Part shown: positions 9,031 to 18,709 of the stretch, one piece after another
How the letters are laid out: each line of letters opens with the position of its first letter
How positions within the stretch are numbered: position 1 is the stretch's first letter
Translations under genes and position numbers: made by a program
Notes under the pieces: model-generated
Databases searched by the model: none
What the model was told of the DNA's origin: nothing
What the model saw: the letters and a program-made list of their open reading frames with translations, nothing else
Assembly (NCBI RefSeq): GCF_900607225.1
Contig: NZ_LR027842.1
Coordinates: 1,392,865 to 1,456,864, forward strand
Length of the DNA stretch: 64,000 nt
Reading direction: 5' to 3'
Origin: [Pseudopropionibacterium] massiliense
GTDB lineage: Bacteria; Actinomycetota; Actinomycetes; Propionibacteriales; Propionibacteriaceae

Positions 9031-9255
9031 ATGCAGACCCTCCTGGAAATCAACGGTTCACTCAACATGATCGGCTACGCGATCGCCACCATCGCCCCGG
9101 GCCTGGGTGTCGCCTGGATCTTCGCCTCCGTCATCAACGGGACCGCCCGCCAGCCCGAGGCGCGTGGTGCCATGATGAGCACCGCCTTCATCGGCTTCGC
9201 CGTCGTCGAGGCGCTCGCCATCATCGCAATCGCCCTCGCCTTCGTTCTCCAGTGA
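9031..9255 (+). CDS. atpE: ATP synthase Fo subunit c
   Basis: 74-aa hairpin proteolipid forming the rotor ring. Helix 1 carries the glycine-rich stretch (IAPGLGVAWIFASVI), the polar loop is ARQPEAR, and helix 2 has the proton-carrying Glu60 (GFAVVEALAII). No sodium-ligand Gln/Ser set is apparent, so proton coupling is expected. GAAAGGAAAACC precedes the ATG. The stop TGA overlaps a possible GTG start of atpF. Confidence 0.97.
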   Translation: MQTLLEINGSLNMIGYAIATIAPGLGVAWIFASVINGTARQPEARGAMMSTAFIGFAVVEALAIIAIALAFVLQ

Positions 9256-9263
9256 GGATTGAC

Positions 9264-9815
9264 GTGATCCCCGTGAATGGGGTGCTGCTCGAGTCCGGAA
9301 TCGATCTCGGACCGCTCCTGCCCCATCACCTGTCCGAGGTCGTGGTCGGCATCATCCTGATGCTGCTGGTGTTCCTCGTCATGTGGAAGGCCGTCGTCCC
9401 GGCCTTCGAGAAACTGTACGAAGAGCGCTACCAACGCATTGAGGGCGGAATCCGGCGGGCCGAGCAGGCCGAGTCGAAGGCGGAGGCCGCGCTGGCGGAG
9501 TACAACGAGCAACTCAACTCCGCACGCGAAGAGGCGGCGAAGATCCGCGAGGAGGCCAAGAACACCGGGGCCCAGTTGCTGGCGGAGGCCCGGAAACGGG
9601 CTGGCAAGGAGGCAGATCGCATTCTCGCCGCGGGCAGGGCCCAGTTGGAGGCCGAGCGCGCGCAGCTGCTGGCCGAGCTCCGTGGGGACATCGGTGGCCT
9701 GGCCACCACCCTCGCCGGACGGATCGTCGGTGAGGCGCTCACCGACGACGAGCGCGCCAACCGGACCATCGACCGCTTCCTGCAAGAACTGGAAACGGCA
9801 GGCACCTCCCGATGA
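9264..9815 (+). CDS. atpF: ATP synthase Fo subunit b
   Basis: Peripheral-stalk subunit b with one N-terminal membrane helix (VVVGIILMLLVFLVMW) and a long charged Ala/Glu/Arg coiled coil. The start is ambiguous. The GTG at 9264 has GAGG six bases upstream and gives 183 aa. The GTG at 9252 overlaps the atpE stop (GTGA), lacks a Shine-Dalgarno and gives 187 aa. It ends in an ATGA overlap with atpH. Confidence 0.94.
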   Translation: MIPVNGVLLESGIDLGPLLPHHLSEVVVGIILMLLVFLVMWKAVVPAFEKLYEERYQRIEGGIRRAEQAESKAEAALAEYNEQLNSAREEAAKIREEAKNTGAQLLAEARKRAGKEADRILAAGRAQLEAERAQLLAELRGDIGGLATTLAGRIVGEALTDDERANRTIDRFLQELETAGTSR

Positions 9816-10603
9816 AATCCCGCGACGTCGCCCTCAGCGCCTTCGACCCGGTGGCGGACGCCATACGGGTGGACGCAACCGCTGCCGATGAGCTGTTCGC
9901 GGTTGTCGACCTGCTCGAGGGAAACCCCCCGCTGAGACGTTCGCTGTCCGATCCCTCAGCGAGCGCGGGGGACCGGCAGGCGCTGGCCCGCAGGCTCCTC
10001 GAGGGCAGGCTGGGGGCAGCCGCTCTCTCCGTGGTCACCGAGGTGGCGTCCCGCCCCTGGCCCAGCGGACGGACCATGATCGAGGTCATCGAGAGGCAGG
10101 GCGTGCGTGGCCTGCTCCGTGTCGCCAACGAACGTGGGGAACTGAAGCGCGTTCAGGAGGAGCTGCATCGGTTCGCCCTGGTCATCGACGGTTCTCCGGA
10201 ACTATCCGATGCGTTGCGCAACCGAGGGAGGGCCCTCGCGGATCGTCGCGCCCTGATCGCGCGCCTGCTGGCGGGCCGGGTGGCTCCCGTCACGGAGCGG
10301 CTCGCGTCGCGCGCGGCAGCGGCCCGTGCCCGCACGGTCCCGCTCACCCTCACCGGTTATCTGGGTCTCGCCGCGGACCTGGCGGGGGAGCGGGTGGCGC
10401 GGGTCACCGTGGCCCGTCCCCTCGACGAGGGACGCACCGAACGGCTTCGCAGGGCCTTGGAGGCCCGGGTCGGCGGCCCTGTTCTCCTGCGGATCACGGT
10501 GGATGAGAGTGTGATCGGCGGCATGAGCGTCGATCTCGGGACGCACGTATTCGAATCAACCGTGGCCGGGCGGCTCGACGAGGCCCGCCGGCTCCTGAAC
10601 TGA
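9812..10603 (+). CDS. atpH: ATP synthase F1 subunit delta
   Basis: Subunit delta joins the peripheral stalk to the F1 head. At 263 aa it is the longer actinobacterial type (E. coli has 177 aa). The C-terminal signature region ends with ESVIGGMSVDLGTHVFESTV. It starts by an ATGA overlap with atpF. The extra length is in the N-terminal and middle helices (residues ~1-110). Confidence 0.95.
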   Translation: MKSRDVALSAFDPVADAIRVDATAADELFAVVDLLEGNPPLRRSLSDPSASAGDRQALARRLLEGRLGAAALSVVTEVASRPWPSGRTMIEVIERQGVRGLLRVANERGELKRVQEELHRFALVIDGSPELSDALRNRGRALADRRALIARLLAGRVAPVTERLASRAAAARARTVPLTLTGYLGLAADLAGERVARVTVARPLDEGRTERLRRALEARVGGPVLLRITVDESVIGGMSVDLGTHVFESTVAGRLDEARRLLN

Positions 10604-10632
10604 CATCAAGCGATAAGCGAAAGTAGGACGCA

Positions 10633-12267
10633 ATGGCTGAACTCACCATCAGTCCCGAAGAGATCCGCAGCGCGCTGGACGAGTTCGTCTCGTCCTACCA
10701 ACCCGCCGCTGCCAGCATGACGGAGGTCGGCGTTGTCGTGACCTCCGGTGACGGCATCGCGCGCGTCGAGGGTCTGCCCTCGGCGATGGCGAACGAGCTG
10801 CTGCGTTTCGAGAACGGCACCATGGGCATCGCCCTCAACCTCGACGAGAGGGAGATCGGCGTGGTCGTGCTCGGTGACTCCGAGGGCATCGACGAGGGAT
10901 CCACCGTTCACGGCACGGGCGAGGTGCTCTCCGTTCCCGTCGGTGACGGCTACCTCGGGCGTGTCGTCGACGCGATGGGTGATCCCATCGACGGGCTCGG
11001 TGAGATCAAGGGCATCGATGGAAGACGGGCTCTTGAACTCCAGGCCGCGGGTGTCATGGACCGCCAGGAGGTTCGCGAACCCCTTCAGACCGGCATCAAG
11101 GCCATCGACGCGATGACCCCGATCGGCCGGGGACAGCGCCAGCTGATCATCGGTGACCGCAAGACCGGCAAGACCGCGATCGCGATCGACACGATCATCA
11201 ACCAGAAATCCAACTGGGAAACCGGCGACCCGAAACAGCAGGTCCGCTGCATCTACGTGGCAATCGGCCAGAAGGGATCCACCGTCGCGGAGGTGCGTAG
11301 CACCCTCGAGGCAGCCGGGGCTTTGGAGTACACCACCATCGTGCACGCCCCGGCCTCCGACCCCGCGGGCTACAAGTACATCGCTCCCTACGCGGGGTCG
11401 GCCATCGGGCAGCACTGGATGTACCAGGGCAAACACGTGCTGATCATCTTCGACGACCTGACCAAGCAGGCCGAGGCCTACCGCGCGATGTCCCTGCTGC
11501 TGCGCCGCCCCCCGGGACGCGAGGCCTACCCCGGTGACGTGTTCTACCTGCACTCGCGCCTGCTGGAGCGTTGCGCCAAACTGTCGGACCGGCTGGGCGG
11601 CGGTTCGATGACGGGTCTGCCCATCATCGAGACCAAGGCCAATGACGTCTCGGCCTACATCCCCACGAACGTGATCTCCATCACCGACGGCCAGATCTTC
11701 CTCCAGTCGGACCTGTTCAACGCCAACCAGCGTCCTGCGATCGACGTCGGCATCTCGGTCTCCCGGGTCGGTGGCGCGGCACAGGTCAAGGCGATGAAAT
11801 CCGTTGCCGGATCCCTCAAGATCAACTTGGCACAGTACCGTGACATGCAGGCCTTCGCGATGTTCGCATCCGACCTGGACGCGGCATCCCGCCAGCAGCT
11901 GGATCGCGGTGCGCGGCTCGTGGAACTGCTGCGGCAGGGGCAGTACGCCCCCTACCCGGTGGAGGAACAGGTCATCTCGGTGTGGGCCGGTGTCCAAGGG
12001 CATTTCGACGGCGTCCCCGTCAACGATGTGCTCCGTTTCGAACAGGAATTCCTCGACCACCTGCGTCACAACACCCAGGTGCTCCAGACCATTGCGCAGA
12101 CCAAACTGTTCGGCGACGACCTGAGGGAGGCCACGGAGCAGGCCCTGACAGAGTTCAAGCAGCTGTTCCGGACCTCTGAGGGAGCTCTGTTGGTTGAGGA
12201 GGAGCACACGCCGATGCCGGACGAGGCAATCTCCCAGGAGACGATCGTTCGCAAGAAGCGGGGTTGA
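10633..12267 (+). CDS. atpA: ATP synthase F1 subunit alpha
   Basis: Non-catalytic nucleotide-binding subunit of the F1 head, 544 aa. Walker A (GDRKTGKT) is at ~174-181, with downstream motifs including [18 protein letters not shown]-like sequence and the catalytic-site arginine region ([17 protein letters not shown]). The tail extends to ~544 aa and is acidic then basic, as in other actinobacterial alpha subunits. A TAGGA element precedes the ATG. The 794-aa frame on the opposite strand is a GC-driven shadow. Confidence 0.98.
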   Translation: MAELTISPEEIRSALDEFVSSYQPAAASMTEVGVVVTSGDGIARVEGLPSAMANELLRFENGTMGIALNLDEREIGVVVLGDSEGIDEGSTVHGTGEVLSVPVGDGYLGRVVDAMGDPIDGLGEIKGIDGRRALELQAAGVMDRQEVREPLQTGIKAIDAMTPIGRGQRQLIIGDRKTGKTAIAIDTIINQKSNWETGDPKQQVRCIYVAIGQKGSTVAEVRSTLEAAGALEYTTIVHAPASDPAGYKYIAPYAGSAIGQHWMYQGKHVLIIFDDLTKQAEAYRAMSLLLRRPPGREAYPGDVFYLHSRLLERCAKLSDRLGGGSMTGLPIIETKANDVSAYIPTNVISITDGQIFLQSDLFNANQRPAIDVGISVSRVGGAAQVKAMKSVAGSLKINLAQYRDMQAFAMFASDLDAASRQQLDRGARLVELLRQGQYAPYPVEEQVISVWAGVQGHFDGVPVNDVLRFEQEFLDHLRHNTQVLQTIAQTKLFGDDLREATEQALTEFKQLFRTSEGALLVEEEHTPMPDEAISQETIVRKKRG

Positions 12268-12273
12268 TGTCCG

Positions 12274-13188
12274 ATGGCCAGTAGCCTGCGGGAACTCCGG
12301 CGGCGGCGCAACTCCGTCGCCACCACCAAGAAGATCACCCGCGCCATGGAGCTGATCGCTGCTTCTCGTATCGTCAAGGCACAGCAGGCGGTGTGCGCCG
12401 CCATGCCGTATGCCGATGCCTTGGTGCATGCGGTCTCCGCCCTGGCCACCTACTCCCACGTCCTGGAGCATCCGCTGCTTCGCGACGTCGAGCCGCCCCG
12501 CCGGTCGGCAGTGCTCGTCATCACCGGTGATCGGGGCTTGGCAGGAGCGTATTCCGCGAACGTGATCCGGGTCGCGGAACAGATGCGGGCGAAGCTGCTG
12601 GGGGAGGGGCAGGAGTGCTTGATCTATGTGACCGGGAACAAGGGTGTCTCCTACTACGATTTTCGGCATCGCCCGGTTGAGCAGAGCTGGACCGGGTTTT
12701 CCATCGCGCCGCAGTACTCGCACGCCAAGGAAATCTCCGATGTCCTGATCGAGAGGTTCCTGCGTCCCTACGAGGATGGCGGCGTCGACCAGCTTCACGT
12801 CGTCGCGACCCGCTTCATCACGATGCTCACCCAGGAGGCGGTCACCCTGAGGTTGCTTCCCCTCGCGGTGGAGGAATCGGACGAGCCGGCGAGCAGCGGC
12901 GATGCCGTGCTGCCGCACTACGCCTTCGAGCCGACCCCTGAGGCGGTACTGGACCAGGTGCTCCCGATGTACGTGACCAACCGCATCCACTCGATGCTGC
13001 TCCAGTCGAGCGCCTCGGAACTGGCCAGCAGGCAGCGCGCCATGAAATCGGCGACGGACAACGCCCAGCAGCTGATCGAACGCCTGACCCGCGAGGCCAA
13101 CCAGGCCCGTCAGGCCGAGATCACCCAGGAAATCTCTGAAATCGTCGGTGGCGCCGCGGCGCTCGCCGAATCAGCCGGAAACGAGTGA
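12274..13188 (+). CDS. atpG: ATP synthase F1 subunit gamma
   Basis: Central rotor-shaft subunit, 304 aa. The conserved N-terminal helix (LRELRRRRNSVATTKKITRA, MELIAASRI) and C-terminal helix (RQRAMKSATDNAQQLIERLT) form the coiled-coil axle. It starts 6 nt after atpA. An actinobacterial insertion (around residues 200-225, acidic) resembles the loop described in mycobacterial gamma, though I could not align it. Confidence 0.96.
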   Translation: MASSLRELRRRRNSVATTKKITRAMELIAASRIVKAQQAVCAAMPYADALVHAVSALATYSHVLEHPLLRDVEPPRRSAVLVITGDRGLAGAYSANVIRVAEQMRAKLLGEGQECLIYVTGNKGVSYYDFRHRPVEQSWTGFSIAPQYSHAKEISDVLIERFLRPYEDGGVDQLHVVATRFITMLTQEAVTLRLLPLAVEESDEPASSGDAVLPHYAFEPTPEAVLDQVLPMYVTNRIHSMLLQSSASELASRQRAMKSATDNAQQLIERLTREANQARQAEITQEISEIVGGAAALAESAGNE

Positions 13189-13193
13189 GGTAA

Positions 13194-15055
<1,862 letters not shown>

Positions 15056-15131
15056 CGGTCATTCCATGGTGAGTCGGGACAAATCGTGGTTTGTTTGCGA
15101 GTGTCCCCGTTCGTCATCGGCAGGGCGACGC

Positions 15132-15137
15132 TATGTT
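15132..15137 (+). promoter_or_regulatory. -10 element for leaderless DUF2550 gene
   Basis: TATGTT lies exactly 6 nt before the ATG at 15144, with no Shine-Dalgarno near that start. This fits leaderless initiation. No good -35 is visible. Confidence 0.5.
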
Positions 15138-15143
15138 TTGTGC

Positions 15144-15605
15144 ATGGGGCTGACAGTGATCGTGACAATCGTGGCGGTCACCTGCGTCTGTATCCTCCCT
15201 TTTGTTCTGCTCTACGCACGCCGCCGCTGGCTCACCCGCCAGGGCGGCCTTTTTGATTGTGCCCACAGGATGCGTGACGGCGGGCCCGGGGTCGGCTGGG
15301 TGCTGGGCTTCGCCCGCTACCGCGGGGACCGGCTCGACTGGTATCGGGCTTTCTCTTTGGCGTTGCGGCCGAGCCGGTCCTTCTCCCGTGCGGGAACCAG
15401 CTGGCAGCGGCGCCGCGTCGCAACCGCGCTGGAGGAGGTCGTCCTGTTCGACAACTCGTGGATCGTCACGGTCAGGGATCGTTTCACCGGGCATGAACAC
15501 AACCTCGCCATGGACCTGGAAAACGTGCTGGGGCTGATGGCCTGGCTGGAGTCGGCTCCGCCCGGGAGCCACTACCTTCCGGGCAGCGCTGACTCACCCT
15601 TGTGA
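15144..15605 (+). CDS. DUF2550 family membrane-anchored protein
   Basis: 153-aa protein with one N-terminal membrane helix (LTVIVTIVAVTCVCILPFVLL) followed by a basic soluble domain rich in Arg/Trp (YARRRWLTRQGGLFDCAHRM). It matches the DUF2550 family, which in actinobacteria regularly follows atpC (Rv1312 in M. tuberculosis). The start at 15144 is chosen because the protein then begins directly with the membrane helix and a TATGTT -10 sits 6 nt upstream. Earlier in-frame sequence overlaps atpC. Function unknown. Its 3' end overlaps the convergent adenosyltransferase gene by 12 bp. Confidence 0.8.
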   Translation: MGLTVIVTIVAVTCVCILPFVLLYARRRWLTRQGGLFDCAHRMRDGGPGVGWVLGFARYRGDRLDWYRAFSLALRPSRSFSRAGTSWQRRRVATALEEVVLFDNSWIVTVRDRFTGHEHNLAMDLENVLGLMAWLESAPPGSHYLPGSADSPL

Positions 15606-16247
15606 AGGGCCGTTTTTCTTCGCGCGGCTGCGGGACGTGTCGGGCGCCTGACGATCCGTTCCCGGAACCCACAGGACATCCCCCTCCGGGCCCGCCGCGG
15701 TCCGGCACATGTTGAAAAGCAGATCACTCAGCCGGTTCAGGTAGGTGATCGCCAGCAGGTTCACCCCACCCCCGCCGCGTTCCTCCGACGGGGCGGTTCC
15801 GTGGGCCTGTGCTGCCCGCCAGGCCACCCGTTCGGCACGTCGGCACACCGTGCGCGCGACGTGCAACTGGGCCGCGGCGGGACTGCCCCCGGGCAGGATG
15901 AAGGAACGCAGCGACGGCAGCTCGGTGCCGAGCTCGTCGCACCACTCCTCCAGACGGTCGATGGAGGACTGCTCGATACGGAGCGGCGGATACTGGGGAC
16001 TGGGATGCAGGGGGGTACTGAGATCCGCGCCGACATCGAAGAGTTCGTTGCGGATCAGAGCGAGCATCTCCACAACGCGCTCCGGTAGTCCACCGTGGGC
16101 GACCGCAAGTGCCAGGTTCGAGTTGGTCTCGTCGACCGCGCCATAGGCCTCGACCCGAAGATCGGTTTTCGGCACCTCGGCATTGTCCGACAGGCGAGTA
16201 TTTCCGGCGTCGCCGGTGCGGGTGTATATGCGTGTCAGATTCACCAT
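15594..16247 (-). CDS. ATP:cob(I)alamin adenosyltransferase (PduO type)
   Basis: Forms adenosylcobalamin from ATP and cob(I)alamin. The 217-aa product has the PduO N-terminal signature YTRTGDAG, the VEAYGAVDETNSNL segment and the basic helix RRAERVAW, with NRLSDLLFNMCR near the end. Adenosylcobalamin serves methylmalonyl-CoA mutase, which fits the epimerase encoded at 21.3 kb. A TACAGT -10 sits 6 nt upstream of the ATG with no Shine-Dalgarno, suggesting leaderless expression. It converges on and slightly overlaps DUF2550. Confidence 0.92.
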   Translation of the reverse strand: MVNLTRIYTRTGDAGNTRLSDNAEVPKTDLRVEAYGAVDETNSNLALAVAHGGLPERVVEMLALIRNELFDVGADLSTPLHPSPQYPPLRIEQSSIDRLEEWCDELGTELPSLRSFILPGGSPAAAQLHVARTVCRRAERVAWRAAQAHGTAPSEERGGGGVNLLAITYLNRLSDLLFNMCRTAAGPEGDVLWVPGTDRQAPDTSRSRAKKNGPSQG

Positions 16248-16267
16248 GGAGCAACTGTATCTACAAT
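16240..16267 (+). promoter_or_regulatory. Promoter for leaderless cyclophilin gene
   Basis: TTCACC (16240-16245), a 16-nt spacer and TACAAT (16262-16267) are followed by 7 nt and the GTG at 16275. The -35 overlaps the start codon of the divergent adenosyltransferase gene. Confidence 0.55.
16254..16259 (-). promoter_or_regulatory. -10 element for leaderless adenosyltransferase gene
   Basis: On the minus strand TACAGT is followed by 6 nt and the ATG at 16247. It lies only 2 bp from the plus-strand TACAAT of the divergent cyclophilin gene. Confidence 0.5.
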
Positions 16268-16274
16268 TGCTGGG

Positions 16275-16958
16275 GTGTCATTCAAGGCCTTTGCTCCCCT
16301 GATCGCTTCCGCTGTCCTTCTCGCCGGGTGCGGTGATGCCAATCAGTCGAATCCCACGAATGAGACCGGGAGAGCCATCAGCTGTTCCTATCCTCCCGGC
16401 GGGGAACCTGCCAAGCCGGTGGATCCGCCCAGCGGCGAGGATGTCCTGAACGCTGGGGAAACCAAGGCAACCCTTCACCTGACGGCGGGCGACGTGGAGA
16501 TCACGATGGACCGTTCGGCCGCTCCGTGCACCATCAATTCCTTCATGTCGTTGGCGCAACAGGGCTGGTTCGACGAGACCAGGTGCCACCGGCTCACCGA
16601 TTATGGGATCTTCGTGCTCCAGTGCGGGGACCCGACCGGAACCGGAACGGGTGGACCCGGGTACACGATCCCCGACGAGCTGAGCCCCCGGACCACCGGT
16701 TTGGAGAAGGAAGGAAGCGTTGCGACCTATCCCAAGGGAACCGTCGCAATGGCGAACACCGGGAAACCGAACACGGCCGGGTCGCAGTTCTTCATTGTCT
16801 GGGAGGACAGTCAGCTCAGTCCCGATTACGCAGTTTTCGGCACTGTTGACGACGGGGGACTGGCCGTCGTGCAGGGAATCGCGGCACAAGGGGTCGACGA
16901 ATCCGATGGCGTGAGTCCCATAGCAGAAGCCGTCATCAGCTCGGTGACGTTGAGCTGA
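16275..16958 (+). CDS. Lipoprotein peptidyl-prolyl cis-trans isomerase (cyclophilin)
   Basis: 227-aa secreted cyclophilin. The N-terminus is a lipoprotein signal peptide ending in the lipobox LLAGC (residues ~17-21), so it should be lipid-anchored outside the membrane. After an Asn/Thr/Pro-rich linker, the isomerase domain starts near residue 75 (LTAGDVEITMDRSAAPCTIN). It contains the catalytic HRL arginine, the GTVAMANTGKPNTAGSQFFI core and the C-terminal FGTV segment. Chosen start: the GTG at 16275, which places the signal peptide correctly and lies 7 nt after a TACAAT -10. Its 3' end overlaps the convergent hydrolase gene by 23 bp. Confidence 0.9.
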   Translation: MSFKAFAPLIASAVLLAGCGDANQSNPTNETGRAISCSYPPGGEPAKPVDPPSGEDVLNAGETKATLHLTAGDVEITMDRSAAPCTINSFMSLAQQGWFDETRCHRLTDYGIFVLQCGDPTGTGTGGPGYTIPDELSPRTTGLEKEGSVATYPKGTVAMANTGKPNTAGSQFFIVWEDSQLSPDYAVFGTVDDGGLAVVQGIAAQGVDESDGVSPIAEAVISSVTLS

Positions 16959-17733
16959 CGAGGCCGGGAGATGCCAGGAACTCCGTGCAGATCGAGGCGA
17001 AGGCATCCGGCTCGTCGGCGTGAACCCAGTGGCCTGCATGTTTGAGTGTGATGGTGACGACTCGGGGAAACAACCTGTGCATTGGTTCGGCGTGCTCAGG
17101 TAGGACATAGGGCGATTTTCCGCCTGCAACCCACCAGACGGGGCCATCGTAGATCTTCTCCGTTCGCGGCCAGCCCCCGATCGTGCGGAGGGAATCGCCG
17201 AGCAGATCCAAGTTGGCCATCCAGGCCCAGTCCCCGCCTAGCCGTCGCAGGTTTTGCAGGAGGAAACCGCGTACCTGTGGATCGGGGATTGCTTCTGAGA
17301 GTCGTCGACTGGCCTCGGTGCGACTTGCCAGATGTTCCAGATCGAGGTTGTGCATGGCAGCCACCAGAGGAGCGAACCCGGTTGGGCCATCGCTCGCGAC
17401 CGGGGAGATGTCCACCACCAGGAGACGCTCGACGAGATCGGGGTGTGCGAGGGCCAGCCTCATCGCGAGCTTTCCGCCCAACGAATGCCCCACCAAGGCG
17501 ATGGGTTCGTCGAACTTCTCCTGCAGCCAGTGTGCGATGTGCTCGGCCTGACCGTCCAGGCTGAAACCGATGGTCCAGGAGGACGCTCCATGGTTGGGAA
17601 GATCGGGCAGGTGACAGGTGGCGACCTCGGCCAAGGCAGTCGCGATACGGGTGAAGTTCTTGCCCTGTCCGAACAAACCGTGCAGGAAAACCACCTGCGC
17701 CTGGCCTGAGCCGATGGTTGTGCTGTGGATCAT
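16936..17733 (-). CDS. Alpha/beta-fold hydrolase
   Basis: 265-aa hydrolase of the YbfF/esterase-like group. The oxyanion-hole HG is in VVFLHGLFGQGKN, the nucleophile elbow is GHSLGG (VGHSLGGKLAMR), and the catalytic histidine is probably in KHAGHWVHADEP near the C-terminus. Start: the ATG at 17733, overlapping the stop of the preceding small gene (ATGA). It is the third gene of a coupled set after nucS and the Cys/His-rich protein. Substrate unknown. Confidence 0.85.
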   Translation of the reverse strand: MIHSTTIGSGQAQVVFLHGLFGQGKNFTRIATALAEVATCHLPDLPNHGASSWTIGFSLDGQAEHIAHWLQEKFDEPIALVGHSLGGKLAMRLALAHPDLVERLLVVDISPVASDGPTGFAPLVAAMHNLDLEHLASRTEASRRLSEAIPDPQVRGFLLQNLRRLGGDWAWMANLDLLGDSLRTIGGWPRTEKIYDGPVWWVAGGKSPYVLPEHAEPMHRLFPRVVTITLKHAGHWVHADEPDAFASICTEFLASPGLVSSTSPS

Positions 17734-18005
17734 CGGTTCAATCTCCAGCAGTGTGGGTGCCAGTGACGGCGCTGCTCCACTCCGGAGCCGAAACCAACAG
17801 CGGGTTCCTCGGGCCACGCGACAACGTGAGCCATTCCGACGGGGATCGCGTTGTTGCACCCGGGACAGGTGTACGATTTCACCGCGCGATCCGTGGGAAC
17901 CTCTCTCACGAGAAAGGGTCCTGCCGAGGTCATCTTTCTCGACACATGACGGGAGGTGTCGAGAGGACGTGGAGGACGCAGGTGCTTCGAGGGGCGCCGT
18001 GCCAT
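17730..18005 (-). CDS. Small Cys/His-rich (zinc-finger-like) actinobacterial protein
   Basis: 91-aa protein. A basic, probably disordered N-terminal half ([20 protein letters not shown]) is followed by a compact C-terminal domain with YTCPGCNNAI, HVVAWPE and RRHWHPHCW. The CPGC pair plus the later His/Cys residues could bind one zinc. I recall similar small proteins across actinobacteria, often labelled only hypothetical. The ATG overlaps the nucS stop by one base (TGATG) and the stop overlaps the hydrolase ATG (ATGA), so it is translationally tied to both. Function unknown; a nucleic-acid or NucS-related role is only inference. Confidence 0.75.
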   Translation of the reverse strand: MARRPSKHLRPPRPLDTSRHVSRKMTSAGPFLVREVPTDRAVKSYTCPGCNNAIPVGMAHVVAWPEEPAVGFGSGVEQRRHWHPHCWRLNR

Positions 18006-18697
18006 CAGAAGAGCCGCTCCTCGGGATTGTCCATCCCACGCAGCATGTCGTAGTCCAGCAGCTGACACGTGATGCCCCGATCGGCGGCGAGAGTGGCCGC
18101 CTGCGGTTTGATCTGCTGGGCAGCGAAAACTCCCTTGACGGGGGCCAGCTGCGGGTCGCGATTCATCAGCTCGAGATAACGGGTCAGCTGTTCCACACCG
18201 TCGATCTCGCCACGTCGTTTCACCTCCACCGCGACGTGGACTCCATCGGCGTCGCGCAACAACAGATCGACCGGGCCGATCGGAGTGTAGAACTCGCGTT
18301 TGACCATCTGCCAGCCTTCCCCGAAGGTCGCGGGGTGCTCGGCGAGCAAGGCCTGGAGATGTGCTTCAACCCCGTCCTTGCGAAGACCCGGATCAACACC
18401 AAAACTGTGATCCACGTCGAGAAAGACCTCCCCCAGGGCGATTCGCAAGGTGTCGCCGGACTTGGAACGAATCAGCCACAGGGCGTTTGCTCCTGCTTCC
18501 CGAGCCGCATCGTCGGGTTCTGCGACAGTGAGGGAACAGGGGGCGCTCATCCAGTTTAGGGGTTTGTATGCGCGGTCATCCGCGTGCACGGAGACGGAGC
18601 CGTCAGCCTTCAGCATGATCAACCGTTTGGCCATGGGGAGATGAGCCGTCAATCGACCCGCATAGTCGACTTGACAATGAGCAATGACGAGACGCAC
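18005..18697 (-). CDS. nucS: Endonuclease NucS/EndoMS (non-canonical mismatch repair)
   Basis: 230-aa mismatch-directed endonuclease that replaces MutS/MutL in most actinobacteria. The N-terminal half is the DNA-binding/dimerisation domain starting [16 protein letters not shown]. The C-terminal RecB-like nuclease domain shows the D-(E)xK pattern in [20 protein letters not shown] (around residues 134-153). The last residues PEERLF resemble the C-terminal clamp-binding tails reported for NucS. The GTG start lies 6 nt after TAGGAT and has no Shine-Dalgarno, so a leaderless transcript is likely. Two coupled genes follow. Confidence 0.93.
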   Translation of the reverse strand: MRLVIAHCQVDYAGRLTAHLPMAKRLIMLKADGSVSVHADDRAYKPLNWMSAPCSLTVAEPDDAAREAGANALWLIRSKSGDTLRIALGEVFLDVDHSFGVDPGLRKDGVEAHLQALLAEHPATFGEGWQMVKREFYTPIGPVDLLLRDADGVHVAVEVKRRGEIDGVEQLTRYLELMNRDPQLAPVKGVFAAQQIKPQAATLAADRGITCQLLDYDMLRGMDNPEERLF

Positions 18698-18703
18698 GGA
18701 TAG

Positions 18704-18709
18704 ATCCTA
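18704..18709 (-). promoter_or_regulatory. -10 element for leaderless nucS
   Basis: TAGGAT on the minus strand, 6 nt before the nucS GTG. TTCAAC 17 nt further upstream (18727-18732) is a plausible -35. The TAG of this hexamer is also the stop codon of the upstream AI-2E family gene. Confidence 0.55.

Noticed and set aside
10606-12990. 794-aa antisense open frame across atpA/atpG
   Set aside because: GC-rich antisense shadow of well-identified atp genes; no ribosome site, no domain, codon pattern not coding.
16248-16300. Cobalamin riboswitch before the adenosyltransferase
   Set aside because: The gap before its start is only tens of bases and holds promoters, with no B12-box-like conserved sequence.
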